Source of the DNA: Actinoalloteichus hoggarensis
GTDB taxonomy: Bacteria > Actinomycetota > Actinomycetes > Mycobacteriales > Pseudonocardiaceae
Direction of reading: 5' to 3'
NCBI RefSeq assembly: GCF_002234535.1
Contig: NZ_CP022521.1
Location: 3,720,001 to 3,784,000, forward strand
Length of the DNA stretch: 64,000 nucleotides
Every line of letters begins with the position of its first letter. Position 1 is the stretch's first letter. Below are positions 52,361 through 61,604 of the stretch, piece after piece. A program made the translations under genes and the position numbers. The notes beneath the pieces were generated by a model. The model saw nothing but the letters and a program-made list of their open reading frames with translations. It was not told the DNA's origin and did not search any database.

Positions 52361-52796
52361 CGACCTCGACTCCTCTGCTCGTCGCACCGGCCGACGCCTC
52401 GGACACCGGCGACCGGCGAGGTGCGTCCGGGTCGGGGCGTCACCACCCGTTCTCGTGGGATTTCCGCCCGCGGGCACCGGCAAACGTGCCTTGGCGATCA
52501 GTGCGGATACCCGCGGCCCGAACCGCGACCCCGGGACGTCGTCCGACACACCGACCACCGGCAGGCTCGGTCGGCTGCGACGGCGGAGATCGAGCAGTCG
52601 AATCGCGGTGGATCGACCGCCTCTCGCGCCCCGACGGCGTCGGCGCCGAACAGCCGCCACGCCTCGCCCGCCGCAGGCGACACCGCCCGACGAACGCGGC
52701 GACCGCACACCGGAACCCCTCCCGCGCGCGGATCGTGACAGGCTTCGGTGCCGCCGGGAAGGCGCGGCCACCGACTCCGACGGCGAGGAGCAGCCG
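52361..52796. other. Gene-free divergent region
   Basis: These 436 bases between the hydrolase and DsbA-like genes show only Arg-rich antisense-type frames. Nothing else was recognised. Confidence 0.4.
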
Positions 52797-53414
52797 ATGC
52801 AGACCCCGACCACCGTGGACTTCTGGTTCGACCCGTCCTGTCCCTACACCTGGATCACCTCACGATGGCTGGTGACCGTGGCCAGGACACGGCCGATCAC
52901 CGTGCACTGGCATGTGATGAGCCTGTCGGTGCTGAACGAGGACCGCGAGGACGATCCGGAAGACGATCCGGACGGCTGGCTGTGGGCGCCCGTACGTGTC
53001 TGCGCCGCCGCCGAACAGCGGTACGGGCCCGCGGCACTCGACAGGCTCTTCACCGCGATGGGGACCCTGTTCCACCAGCGTGACGAATGGGACCCGACGC
53101 AGGCCCTCGTCGAGGCAGGTCTGCCCGTCGACCTGGCGGAGGCGGCCGAGTCGACCGAGTACGACGCGGCCGTCCGCGCCTCCCACGCGGCGGGGATCGC
53201 CCTGGTCGGCGACGACGTCGGGACGCCGCTGATCGCGCTGACCCGGCCGGACGGATCGCGCAGTGCGTTCTTCGGCCCGGTCATCTCGGCCTGTCCGCAG
53301 GGCGCGGCCGCCGTCCGACTGTGGGACGGCCTGCTGTTGCTCTCGAGTGCGCCGGGGGTCGTCGAGCTGAAACGTTCGATCGACGCCGCGCCGGACTTCA
53401 CCGGTCTCGGCTGA
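52797..53414 (+). CDS. DsbA-family protein, Rv2466c (mycothiol-dependent reductase)-like
   Basis: A 205-residue thioredoxin-fold protein of the DsbA/FrnE type: VDFWFDPSCPYTWITSRWL at the active site, then VHWHVMSLSVLNEDREDD and the cis-Pro loop DDVGTPLIAL. In Mycobacterium tuberculosis Rv2466c the active site is CPWC and uses mycothiol; here it is CPYT, so only the first cysteine is kept, as in mono-thiol relatives. It is probably a cytosolic mycothiol-linked reductase or isomerase. GAGGAGCAGCCG precedes the ATG. It is convergent with, and overlaps by 17 nt, the next gene. Confidence 0.87.
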   Translation: MQTPTTVDFWFDPSCPYTWITSRWLVTVARTRPITVHWHVMSLSVLNEDREDDPEDDPDGWLWAPVRVCAAAEQRYGPAALDRLFTAMGTLFHQRDEWDPTQALVEAGLPVDLAEAAESTEYDAAVRASHAAGIALVGDDVGTPLIALTRPDGSRSAFFGPVISACPQGAAAVRLWDGLLLLSSAPGVVELKRSIDAAPDFTGLG

Positions 53415-53796
53415 CCGATCCGTCCTCCGCCGGGGTGCGGTCGACCCGGCGTGCGGCGAGGAACCGCTCGACCGTCCGGACGACCGCGGTCCGTGCGCCG
53501 TCGACATCGGTGAACCTGGGACAGCGGCTCACGACGTCGTCGCCGATGAGAAGGTCGACGTCGGCCCATCCGCCGGTCCACACGACGATCTCCAGCTCGC
53601 CGTCCGGTTCCCGGGAGACTCGGATGCTCAGCGATTCGGGCATCACGACACCCGCCCGATCCGTGCCGATCGGCGGCGGCCAGGGCGCCCGCTCGTCACG
53701 CCACCGCAACGGCCCCACCGTTGCCCGCAGCCGCCAGGACTCGACGGGAGCGGCGAGCAGCGCGGCGAGCGCGTCGAGGTCGACGAGATGTTCCAT
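53398..53796 (-). CDS. Conserved-type protein of unknown function
   Basis: A 132-residue protein: MEHLVDLDALAALLAAPVES, then RPSIRVSREPDGELEIVVW-like strands (LSIRVSREPDGELEIVVWTG), GWADVDLLIGDDVVSR and AVVRTVERFLAARRVD. It is an alpha/beta protein without signal peptide. CGGAGGCCGACC supports the ATG at 53796; an upstream in-frame ATG at 53874 lies in basic sequence. The family is not recognised. Confidence 0.7.
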   Translation of the reverse strand: MEHLVDLDALAALLAAPVESWRLRATVGPLRWRDERAPWPPPIGTDRAGVVMPESLSIRVSREPDGELEIVVWTGGWADVDLLIGDDVVSRCPRFTDVDGARTAVVRTVERFLAARRVDRTPAEDGSVSRDR

Positions 53797-53884
53797 GGTC
53801 GGCCTCCGGGGCGGGGCGGGGCGCAGGACGGCGGTGGGACCGCGCCCGGCGGCGCGGGAGCGGGCGCGGTCCACGGTACGTCGC

Positions 53885-54436
53885 TCAGTCGTCGGCGCCC
53901 GTCGCCTCGGCCTGCCTCAGCAGCACGCCACGCAGGAACGATGCCTGGCCCGCGTGCTGCAGATCGTCGGCCACGACGCTCACCAGCCGGGTGGCCAGCG
54001 TCACCGGCGGGTCCCATGCCTCGTCGACGATCCGATCGAAGTCCGCGTCGGAGAGGCCCCTGAGATACCGCGTGGTCATCGCATGCACCGCGTCGTGATA
54101 GCCGGTCAGCAGATCCGGCGAGTCCACGCAGACGACCCCGACCTCGCGTCCGGTCTGCCCGTATCCGGTGTCCGCCGCGCCGAAGGGCAGACCGAATCGG
54201 TCGAACCAGCCCTCGTCCGTCCACATCTGCTCGACCCCGGCCAGTTCCGCCACGTGGTCGTCCTGAACTCGAGTGAGATGCCACAGCAGCCAGGTGATCG
54301 AGTTCGACTCGTCGTCCAGCCGGGCCGCGAGCTGATCGATGCTCAATCCGGCCACGTTCTCCGCGACCAGGTCGCGGACCCGATCGAAGGCGTCGATCAG
54401 CAGCCGGGAGCTTCTCTGCGAGGTCACACGACTCAC
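53885..54436 (-). CDS. DinB/DUF664 family protein
   Basis: A 183-residue four-helix-bundle protein of the DinB_2/mycothiol transferase superfamily. Metal-binding histidines are visible in ITWLLWHLTRVQDDHVAEL and in VVADDLQHAGQASFLRG, with YHDAVHAMTTRYLRGLSDAD between. In actinobacteria such proteins often act as thiol (mycothiol) S-transferases. The start is GTG at 54436. It lies 88 nt upstream of the unknown 132-residue gene on the same strand. Confidence 0.87.
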   Translation of the reverse strand: MSRVTSQRSSRLLIDAFDRVRDLVAENVAGLSIDQLAARLDDESNSITWLLWHLTRVQDDHVAELAGVEQMWTDEGWFDRFGLPFGAADTGYGQTGREVGVVCVDSPDLLTGYHDAVHAMTTRYLRGLSDADFDRIVDEAWDPPVTLATRLVSVVADDLQHAGQASFLRGVLLRQAEATGADD

Positions 54437-54751
54437 GCTAGAAGGTCACGGCGAGGACGTCCGCGCGAAGCAGCCGCAACACCCCGTTGGGGGGTCGGCT
54501 GTCGCCGGGAGCGCGGGCGGCGCGGACGACCACGCATCCGGCTCTTCTCGCCGCCCTCTCATGCCGGCAACGGCGGGGTGTCGGCCGCGCGCGGGTGGGC
54601 GGTGGTGAACGCGCGCAACGTACGAACCGGAGACGTCGCCTCGAGCCGAGGCATCACCCTGGACCTTGCGTCGCCGGACCTCGCATGGTCCGGACCCGAT
54701 GCGTCGTCCGGGACGGCCGCGCCGCCGGGCCGCGCTCGCCCGCCTCGACAG

Positions 54752-54799
54752 CGGACGACGGCGACAGCGGACCACGGCGACGGCGGACCACGGCGACGG
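54752..54799. repeat. 16-bp tandem repeat, 3 copies
   Basis: CGGACGACGGCGACAG is followed by two perfect copies of CGGACCACGGCGACGG in the gap between the DinB-like gene and the LPMO gene. It is a likely slippage tract. The rest of the 54437-54946 gap shows no gene. Confidence 0.75.
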
Positions 54800-54946
54800 C
54801 GCCCGGGCGGAGTTCGGCCGATCGTCGGCACCGCCCGGGCGGCACGAATGCGCTGTCCGGGGGATGTGATCCACGCCTCCTTCCGGTTACCGTCGTTCCG
54901 GGTGCGCGGCATGACGGTGATTTCTCCACCAGAAAGGGAGAACGGG

Positions 54947-55618
54947 ATGTCTTCTCTGACGCGCGTCCGACGCTCGCTTGTCGCCAGGGCGGCCGCCATC
55001 GCCTCGGCGATGCTTCTGCTGTCCGCGGGCCTGTTCACGGGGACCGCATCGGCCCATGGATCGGTGATCGATCCGCCGTCGCGGAACTTCGGCTGTCACG
55101 ACCGGTGGGGCGGCGACCACCTCAACCCCGACATGGCCACCGAGGACCCCATGTGCTGGCAGGCCTGGCAGGACAACCCGAACGCCATGTGGAACTGGAA
55201 CGGGCTCTATCGGGACAACGTCGGCGGCAACCACCAGGCGGCCATCCCCGACGGGCAGCTGTGCAGCGGCGGTCGCACCGAGGGCGGCCGGTACGACTCG
55301 ATGGACGCCGTGGGCGACTGGCGGGCCGTCGACGTGTCCAACGACTTCTCGGTGCACCTGTACGACCAGGCCTCGCACGGCGCGGACTACTTCCAGGTCT
55401 ACGTCACCAGGCAGGGCTTCGATCCGCTCACCGAGAGCCTGGGCTGGGGCGACCTGGAGCTGGTCGAGGAGACCGGCTCCTACCCGCCCGCGACGGACAT
55501 CACCTTCGACGTCTCGGCGCCGAACCGGACCGGGCGTCACATCGTCTACACGATCTGGCAGGCCAGCCACATGGACCAGTCGTACTACATCTGTAGCGAC
55601 GTGAACTTCACCGGCTGA
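54947..55618 (+). CDS. AA10 lytic polysaccharide monooxygenase
   Basis: A 223-residue single-domain LPMO. The signal peptide (MSSLTRVRRSLVARAAAIAS...) ends at ASA^HGSVIDPPSRNF, which exposes the N-terminal histidine of the copper histidine brace. The second brace histidine is in YDQASHGADYFQVYVTRQGF, and the axial Phe is in YYICSDVNF. The surface pattern resembles chitin-active AA10 enzymes such as CBP21. It should be exported and cleave crystalline chitin or cellulose oxidatively. No carbohydrate-binding module is attached. AAAGGGAG precedes the ATG at 54947. Confidence 0.95.
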   Translation: MSSLTRVRRSLVARAAAIASAMLLLSAGLFTGTASAHGSVIDPPSRNFGCHDRWGGDHLNPDMATEDPMCWQAWQDNPNAMWNWNGLYRDNVGGNHQAAIPDGQLCSGGRTEGGRYDSMDAVGDWRAVDVSNDFSVHLYDQASHGADYFQVYVTRQGFDPLTESLGWGDLELVEETGSYPPATDITFDVSAPNRTGRHIVYTIWQASHMDQSYYICSDVNFTG

Positions 55619-56263
55619 TCGACACCGGCCCGTCAGCGCGCGGCCGTCTCACAGCCACGTCGACCGGTACCGGCACCGGCCGGGCGCCCACGCGCCGGGT
55701 CGGTGCCGGTCCGGGCGTGCCCCGGGCGACGGCCCAGACGGCGAACGGCCCGCGCGGAGCCGGGCGAGCGCGATCCCGACAGCCGAGCAGCACCGTGCCC
55801 GGCAGGACCCGCCGTCCGGCCGACGATCGCGCGGCAGGACGCCCAACGGACGACCGCGGCGTCCGACGGGTGCAGCGGACGCGGCGGACACCGCGCCGGC
55901 AGGGACGAACGACGGGCGGGTGCGTCATCGAGACCGACACCCGTGCGGCGATCCCCTGTCGCCTGCGGCAGCGGATCGCCCCGGTCGACCCGTCGATGAG
56001 CAGCCCGAGCGACCGCGGGCACCTTCGGCCGTGATCACGGCGGGACGGCGGGCCGCCCGACTCGCAGCCGGCCCGCCGGAGCAGCCGAATCGGCTCTCAT
56101 CCCGCCGCGAGGCGAGCCGCGGACGCCGCCCTCCCGCCGACACCCGGTCCGGAGCGAACCGCGAGCACGTAGGTTCGAGGCCGCGACGGCGGACGGTCGA
56201 GACGGGTCGGTGCGACCCGCCCGAGTGGACACGGGCCGCCGCCCGGGTCGACGGAGGTGGCGC
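55619..56263. other. Gene-free stretch after the LPMO gene
   Basis: Apart from the hairpin at 55669-55710, these 645 bases show only Arg-rich frames that do not look like protein. No RNA gene or attachment site was recognised. Confidence 0.45.
55669..55710 (+). terminator. Hairpin after the LPMO gene
   Basis: ACCGGCACCGGCC and GGTCGGTGCCGGT pair at 12 of 13 positions about 50 nt after the LPMO stop; the loop is GC-rich and no T-run follows. Confidence 0.5.
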
Positions 56264-56707
56264 ATGGCGACGAAGCACGGATACGCGGTACCGGACCTGT
56301 CGGCCTATCTCACCGGTCGTTGGCGGCTGGAACGGGAGATCCTGGATGTCAGCGGCTCTCGACTGGGCGGCGTGATCGGCGTCGCCGAGATCGTCGACCA
56401 CGGCGAGCGCCTCGACTACACGGAGCAGGGCGAACTGGTGCTCGCCGACCATCGTGGCCCGGCCCGCAGGCGGCTCGGCTACCGCCTCACCGGACCAGGC
56501 CGGGCCGAGGTCCACTTCGACCACGGCGGGTTCTTCCACGAGGTCGACCTGCGGGACGGCCGGTGGAGTACCCGGCATCTCTGCGGAGACGACGACTACC
56601 AGGGCGGCTATCACGTCGTGGACGCCGACCGCTGGCGCCAGACGTGGCGGGTCACCGGCCCGAGAAAGGCCCACGTGCTCGTCACCGAGTTCCGTCGGCT
56701 TCGCTGA
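56264..56707 (+). CDS. DUF6314-like protein
   Basis: A 147-residue protein: YLTGRWRLEREILDVSGSRL at the start, then YTEQGELVLADHRGPARRRL, EVHFDHGGFFHEVDL and W.V.GPRK.H.L.TEFRRL at the end. This lipocalin/FABP-like strand pattern matches the DUF6314 type found beside Pro-iminopeptidase or NTF2-like genes in actinobacteria. GGAGGTGGCGC precedes the ATG. Its function is unknown. It is convergent with the prolyl aminopeptidase gene. Confidence 0.75.
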   Translation: MATKHGYAVPDLSAYLTGRWRLEREILDVSGSRLGGVIGVAEIVDHGERLDYTEQGELVLADHRGPARRRLGYRLTGPGRAEVHFDHGGFFHEVDLRDGRWSTRHLCGDDDYQGGYHVVDADRWRQTWRVTGPRKAHVLVTEFRRLR

Positions 56708-56910
56708 GTACACGCCGCCGCCACTGGCCCACGCCGCCGCGCGAACCCCGACCGCCGTGCGGCTCGCCCCCGGCCCTCATCGGCTTCGCGCGGCAGTGGA
56801 GCCGCAGGCGCTCGCCTCGCGCGAGCGGTGGCACCCCGACGACAGTCCGGGCGCCGCCCCGAGTTCGGGCGGGCCGGCACCCGAACCCGGCCGCGGCTCC
56901 GGCGCGGTCG

Positions 56911-57888
56911 TCAGGACCCGCCGGCCGCGAGACCGTCCAGCGCGCGCCGGAACTCCGCACGCATCGTGTCGCTGCCGGTGTGTCCGGAGTCCTCGACGAC
57001 GACCAGTTCGGCGTCCGGCCACCGCCGTGCGAGTTCCCAGGCGGTGTCCAGCGGAGATCCCAGGTCGTGTCTGCCGTGGATCAACACGCCGGGGATGCCC
57101 GCGAGCCTGCCCGCCTCGCGCAGCAGCACGCCCTCGTCCAACCAGGCTCCGTGGGAGAAGTAGTGCGCACAGATCCTGGCGAAGGCGATGCGATCGTCGC
57201 CCGCCACCCTGGCGCTGTAGGCGTTCGGCGCGCCGTTGGGCTCCTGGGAGATGACGGTGTCCTCCCAGGCGATCCAGTCGTGGGCGGCGCGGGACCGCAC
57301 CGCCGGGTCCGGATCACCCAGCAGTCGGGCGTAGGCGGCGAGCAGCTCGGGAACCTCGCCGCCCCGGTCTGCTTCGGGAACACCGTCCCGGAATCGTTCC
57401 CACTCTTGCGGGAAGAGCTTCCCGACGCCTCGGTACAGCCAGTCGATCTCCGATCGCCGAGTCGTGGTGACGCCGGCGATGACGATCCCGGCCACCCGGC
57501 TCGGGTGACGTTCGGCGTAGGCGAGCATCAGGGTGGAACCCCAGGAACCGCCGAACAGCACCCATCGATCGATGCCGAGGTGCTCGCGCAGGAGCTCCAT
57601 GTCGGCCACCAGGTGATCGGTGGTGTTGCGGGACATGTCGGTGGCGGGGTCGCTCGCGTGCGGGGTGCTCCGGCCGCACCCCCGTTGATCGAAGAGCACG
57701 ATCCGATATCGGGCGGGGTCGCAGTACCGGGTCAGACCTCGGCTGCGGCCGGCTCCGGGGCCGCCGTGCACGATCAACAGCGGCCTGCCCTGCGGGTCGC
57801 CGCCGACCTCCCAGGCGAGGCGGTTGCCGTCACCGACGTCCAGCAGGCCCTCGTCATAGGGCTCGACGGGTACGAAGTGCTCGGTCAT
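56911..57888 (-). CDS. pip: Prolyl aminopeptidase (proline iminopeptidase)
   Basis: A 325-residue S33 alpha/beta hydrolase with HGGPGAGRSRGLTRYCDPAR, VLFDQRGCGRSTPHA, the nucleophile elbow VLFGGSWGSTLMLAYAERHP and the C-terminal acid and histidine in GVLIHGRHDLGSP and VVEDSGHTG. It removes N-terminal proline from peptides in the cytosol. AAGGGATACCCC precedes the ATG at 57888. The length is normal for the family. It is divergent from a MarR gene across 47 bp that hold paired repeats. Confidence 0.95.
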   Translation of the reverse strand: MTEHFVPVEPYDEGLLDVGDGNRLAWEVGGDPQGRPLLIVHGGPGAGRSRGLTRYCDPARYRIVLFDQRGCGRSTPHASDPATDMSRNTTDHLVADMELLREHLGIDRWVLFGGSWGSTLMLAYAERHPSRVAGIVIAGVTTTRRSEIDWLYRGVGKLFPQEWERFRDGVPEADRGGEVPELLAAYARLLGDPDPAVRSRAAHDWIAWEDTVISQEPNGAPNAYSARVAGDDRIAFARICAHYFSHGAWLDEGVLLREAGRLAGIPGVLIHGRHDLGSPLDTAWELARRWPDAELVVVEDSGHTGSDTMRAEFRRALDGLAAGGS

Positions 57889-57909
57889 GGGGTATCCCTT
57901 CCACGTCAA

Positions 57910-57933
57910 TACATTAGCCCTGTTACATTAGCC
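57910..57933. promoter_or_regulatory. Paired TACATTAGCC direct repeats
   Basis: Two copies of TACATTAGCC, 14 nt apart, fill the 47-bp gap between the prolyl aminopeptidase and MarR genes. They probably combine the -10 element with a MarR binding site. Confidence 0.55.
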
Positions 57934-57935
57934 GC

Positions 57936-58448
57936 ATGACGGAAGGCACCGGCGGCCCCGGACCCGAACTGCTCGGCACTCGGCTGCGCCACCTGCTGGA
58001 CCTGGTGGAGGGCGACGTGACGGAGGTGTACGCCGACCTCGGTCTGGCGGGCTTCCGTCCGCGCTACACCCCGATCGTCTGGGCCGTCGCCTCGTCGGAG
58101 CGGAGTTCCATCCGCGATCTCGCCGCGGCCGTCGGCGTGACGCATTCGGCGGCGAGCCAGACCGTCGCGCAGATGGCCGAGGACGGCCTCGTCGTCCTGA
58201 CGCCCGGCACGGACGCCAGGACGCGCATCGTCGAACTGACCCCGAAGGCGCGACGACTGCTTCCGCTGCTGCGGGCGGAATGGCAGGCGACTACCGAGGC
58301 GGCCCGCGTCCTGGACGCCGAGCTCTCCACGCCGTTGAGCGCGGTGCTCGACGAGGCCATCGACGCCGTCGAACGCAGATCGATGCGCAGGCGCATCGCC
58401 GACGTCGCTCCGGAGATCACCCGACTTTCCCACGACGAGGCGCCGTGA
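57936..58448 (+). CDS. MarR family regulator
   Basis: A 170-residue winged-helix protein: SIRDLAAAVGVTHSAASQTV as the recognition region and the wing VVLTPGTDARTRIVELTPKA, then a dimerising helix with LLPLLRAEWQATTEAARVLD. It is divergent from the prolyl aminopeptidase gene, with repeats between them, so that peptidase and the regulator itself are the likely targets. Confidence 0.9.
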   Translation: MTEGTGGPGPELLGTRLRHLLDLVEGDVTEVYADLGLAGFRPRYTPIVWAVASSERSSIRDLAAAVGVTHSAASQTVAQMAEDGLVVLTPGTDARTRIVELTPKARRLLPLLRAEWQATTEAARVLDAELSTPLSAVLDEAIDAVERRSMRRRIADVAPEITRLSHDEAP

Positions 58449-58542
58449 ACCGGACGCACCGCTCGACGACGTCGGGCGGTGCCCGCCGTGCGAGCGAGGC
58501 CGACCCGACGACGAGACCGTCCTCGGTCGGACGGTCCGGATC

Positions 58543-59169
58543 TCACCGGGGGCGGCCCGCGGTCTCCAGATAGGAGACGAGCACGATCTGGAGCTCCTCC
58601 GTCATGGCGGCCCGCCCCGACTCCGCCGCCTCGGCGATCAGCGGGATCATGCCCCGGACGATCTGGATGACGACGGTCGTGGTCCTGGCGAGATCGGCCG
58701 CGTCCAGGCCGGGGACGAGCGTGCCGATGAGCACGGCGACCCGATCGTGCACGGCCTGCTGCACCGGAGCGACCGCCGCGCGCAGAGAAGCAGGCATGTC
58801 GGTCCTGGCGAACAGCGACTTGAAGCCCGGATGCGCGAGGTTGAAGGCGACCAGCGGCCCGACGACGCCCCGCACCGCCGTGGGCAGCGAGAGCCCGGCC
58901 GCCGCCTCGGCGGAGAGCACCTCGGACCGGAAGGCCGCGAGGCGCTCGGCGTAGTGGTCGGCCAGCGCCCGCGCGATGTCGTCCTTGTTCTTGAAGTACT
59001 GATACAGCGAGCCCGGCGAGATCCCGGCCGCGCCCGCGATCGCGTTGGTCGTCGCGCCCTCGTACCCCTGTTCGGCGAACACCGTCGCCGCCGCGTGCAG
59101 GATCTGCTCGATCCGCCGCTGCCCCCTGGCCTGCCGCCGGGGCTCTCCCGGCTTCACATCGCCGGTCAT
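58543..59169 (-). CDS. TetR family regulator of the MMPL exporter
   Basis: A 208-residue repressor: helix-turn-helix at residues 20-65 (AATVFAEQGYEGATTNAIAG, AAGISPGSLYQYFKNKDDIA) and a TetR_C-type ligand domain. The ATG at 59169 has AGGGGTGGCG upstream. It is divergent from an MMPL transporter gene, and two palindromes with CGAG/CTCG arms lie between the genes, which makes it very likely the exporter's repressor, released by the exported compound or an intermediate. Confidence 0.92.
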   Translation of the reverse strand: MTGDVKPGEPRRQARGQRRIEQILHAAATVFAEQGYEGATTNAIAGAAGISPGSLYQYFKNKDDIARALADHYAERLAAFRSEVLSAEAAAGLSLPTAVRGVVGPLVAFNLAHPGFKSLFARTDMPASLRAAVAPVQQAVHDRVAVLIGTLVPGLDAADLARTTTVVIQIVRGMIPLIAEAAESGRAAMTEELQIVLVSYLETAGRPR

Positions 59170-59207
59170 CGCCACCCCCTGTCTCGGGACCCGTCCGGAC
59201 GGATTCG

Positions 59208-59267
59208 ACAATGCGAGCATTTGCTCGTATTGTCGGCGCCGTCCAGAAAACACGAGCACTTACTCGT
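59208..59267. promoter_or_regulatory. Two TetR operators before the MMPL gene
   Basis: A 26-bp near-perfect palindrome at 59208-59233 has outer arms ACAAT/ATTGT and inner arms CGAGCA/TGCTCG. A second, weaker site with ACGAG/CTCGT arms lies at 59252-59267. Both are in the divergent promoter region of the TetR and MMPL genes. Confidence 0.82.
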
Positions 59268-59291
59268 TTATCCTACAGGGGGACCCCGTCC

Positions 59292-61520
59292 ATGGTCGGC
59301 AGAGTGACAACGCGCTACCCCCGGTGGGTACTCGCGGCCGCCGGGCTGCTGCTCGTGCTCTTCGGCGTGCTGGCCGCGGGCACGATGGACTCGCTGGCAC
59401 TGAACCGCTACGAGGCGATGGACTCGGAGTCGGTCGCGGCCCGCGAGGTCCTCGGCGAGCAGTTCGGCACCGGAAGTCCGAACGTCGCGATCCTGGTGAG
59501 CGCCACGCAGGGCACGGTCGACGACGCCGAGGTCGCCGAGATCGGACGCGGGATCACCGAGTCGCTCGCGGCGAACCCCGAGGTCGGCGACGCCTGGTCC
59601 TACTGGAGCCCGAACGCCCCGGAGACCCTGGCCGCCGTCGACCGAGGGCATGCCCTCGTCCTCGCCTGGGTTCCCGGCGACGCCGACCACGTGCGCGGCA
59701 CGGTTCTGCCCGACATCGACGCCACCGTCGTCGAACCGATCGACAGTCCGGCCGCGGAGGTCGTGCTCGGCGGCGGAGACGAGATCTTCCGGGTCGTCGC
59801 AGGCCAGGCCCGTGAGGACTTCCTCCGTGCGGAGCTGATCATCCTGCCCCTGGTCGCGCTGCTGTTGTGGGCGGTGTATCGGCGCATCGCCCCGGCGCTG
59901 GTCACGTTGGGGATCGGTCTGTTCTCGGTCGTGGGCACCCTGGCGATCCTGCGGATCGTCACCGCCTTCACCGAGGTCTCGACGTTCGCCTCGAACATCG
60001 CCCTGGTGCTGGGCATCGGGCTCGGCGTCGACTACGGCCTGTTCGTCATCTATCGCTTCCGTGAAGAGCTCGCGGCGGGCCGCACCGTCGAGCTCGCCGT
60101 GCGCCGCACCACGGCCGGGGCCGGCCGCACCGTCCTGTTCAGCGGACTCACCGTCGCCGCCTCGCTGGCCGTGCTGTTCGTGTTCCCCTTCCCGTTCCTG
60201 TCCTCCTTCGCCTACGCGGGCATCGCCGTCGTCGCCACCGCGATCCTCGGCGCCGTCGTCGTCCTGCCCGCCGCGCTGGCGCTGCTCGGTCGGCGGGTGG
60301 TCCGCAAGGGCGCGCCGCGGGGCGCGGGCGAAGAGGGCTTCTGGCACCGCACGGCCACCAGGGTGATGCGCCGCCCCGTCATCGCGGGCGGCATCGGTCT
60401 GGTGATCCTGCTCGCCCTGGGCGCCCCCGCGCTGGGCATCCAGTTCGGCTCGCCCGACGACCGCATCATGTCGGCGGAGCAGCCCGTACGGACCATGTAC
60501 GACACGATCCGCGCGGACTTCGCCACCGAGGACGCCGACGCCGTGCAGGTCGTCGCAGGTCAGGCCGACGAGGCCGCGCTGCCCGAGTACGCCGCCGCCC
60601 TCTCCGAGATCCCGGGCGTGCTGCGAGTCGACTCCGCCGCGGGCAGCTTCGCCGAGGGCGAGCGCGTCGGCGAGCCCGGGCCCGACGGTGCCGAGCGTTT
60701 CAGCGACGGCACCGGCACCTGGCTGGCGGTGCTGCCCACCGGCGACCGCCTGGCCGACGATCCGACCGGGCTGGTCGCCGAGGTGCGGTCCGTCGAGGCG
60801 CCGTTCGACGTCCAGGTCGGCGGTTATCCCGCCGAGCTGACCGACTATCGCGACGGCGTGGTGGAGCGGCTTCCCCTGGTGCTCGGACTCATCCTCGTCG
60901 TCACCTTCGTCGTGCTCTTCCTGATGACCGGAAGCGTGATCGCCCCGCTCAAGGCCTCGGTGCTGAACCTGCTGTCGTTGTCGGTCATGTTCGGCGTGCT
61001 GGTGTGGGGCTTCCAGGAGGGCGCCCTGTCCGGGGTGCTCGGGTTCACGCCCACCGGCTCGATCGAGCCGAGCATCGTGCTGCTGATGTTCTGCATCGCC
61101 TACGGCCTGTCGATGGACTACGAGGTCTTCCTGCTGGCCAGGATCAAGGAGGACTACGACCGGACCGGCGACCTCGACGGGTCGGTGCCGCGCGGCATCG
61201 CCCGCTCGGCGCCGCTGGTCACCGCCGCCGCCGCCCTGCTGGCCGTCTCCTTCGCCGTCTACGCCACCAGTGAGATCACCTTCCTCCAGCAGCTGGGCAT
61301 CGGAATGGCGCTGGCCGTCTTCGTGGACGCCACCCTCATCCGCGGCGTGCTGGTCCCCGCCTTCATGCGCCTGGCGGGCGGGGCGAACTGGTGGGCGCCC
61401 GGCCCGCTGCGTCGCCTGCATGATCGCATCGGGCTTCGGGAGGACATCCCCGACGAGCCGTCGGACGCGGACGGCGCCGCACCGGAGCCCCGACGCCCCG
61501 ACGCCGCGCCGGTGGGCTGA
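59292..61520 (+). CDS. MMPL family RND-type exporter
   Basis: A 742-residue membrane protein with twelve predicted helices in two repeats. Proton-relay motifs are in LGIGLGVDYGLFVIYRFREE (first half) and CIAYGLSMDYEVFLLARIKE (second half), each with the Asp-Tyr pair of MmpL proteins. Two extracytoplasmic loops follow helices 1 and 7. It should use the proton gradient to export lipids or drugs. GGGGG precedes the ATG at 59292; a longer frame from 59211 runs over the operators and is rejected. A strong terminator follows. Confidence 0.93.
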   Translation: MVGRVTTRYPRWVLAAAGLLLVLFGVLAAGTMDSLALNRYEAMDSESVAAREVLGEQFGTGSPNVAILVSATQGTVDDAEVAEIGRGITESLAANPEVGDAWSYWSPNAPETLAAVDRGHALVLAWVPGDADHVRGTVLPDIDATVVEPIDSPAAEVVLGGGDEIFRVVAGQAREDFLRAELIILPLVALLLWAVYRRIAPALVTLGIGLFSVVGTLAILRIVTAFTEVSTFASNIALVLGIGLGVDYGLFVIYRFREELAAGRTVELAVRRTTAGAGRTVLFSGLTVAASLAVLFVFPFPFLSSFAYAGIAVVATAILGAVVVLPAALALLGRRVVRKGAPRGAGEEGFWHRTATRVMRRPVIAGGIGLVILLALGAPALGIQFGSPDDRIMSAEQPVRTMYDTIRADFATEDADAVQVVAGQADEAALPEYAAALSEIPGVLRVDSAAGSFAEGERVGEPGPDGAERFSDGTGTWLAVLPTGDRLADDPTGLVAEVRSVEAPFDVQVGGYPAELTDYRDGVVERLPLVLGLILVVTFVVLFLMTGSVIAPLKASVLNLLSLSVMFGVLVWGFQEGALSGVLGFTPTGSIEPSIVLLMFCIAYGLSMDYEVFLLARIKEDYDRTGDLDGSVPRGIARSAPLVTAAAALLAVSFAVYATSEITFLQQLGIGMALAVFVDATLIRGVLVPAFMRLAGGANWWAPGPLRRLHDRIGLREDIPDEPSDADGAAPEPRRPDAAPVG

Positions 61521-61575
61521 GGACGGAGCAGGACCCGGTCGACGCCGCCTCGCGCGGATCGACGACCCGCACGGC

Positions 61576-61604
61576 GCCGACACCGGGGCACGCCCGGTGT
61601 CGGC
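61576..61604 (+). terminator. Strong hairpin after the MMPL gene
   Basis: A perfect 12-bp stem GCCGACACCGGG/CCCGGTGTCGGC with loop GCACG lies about 55 nt after the MMPL stop. Further CGGTGTCGG copies to 61656 form a repeated tract derived from the right arm. Confidence 0.75.
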
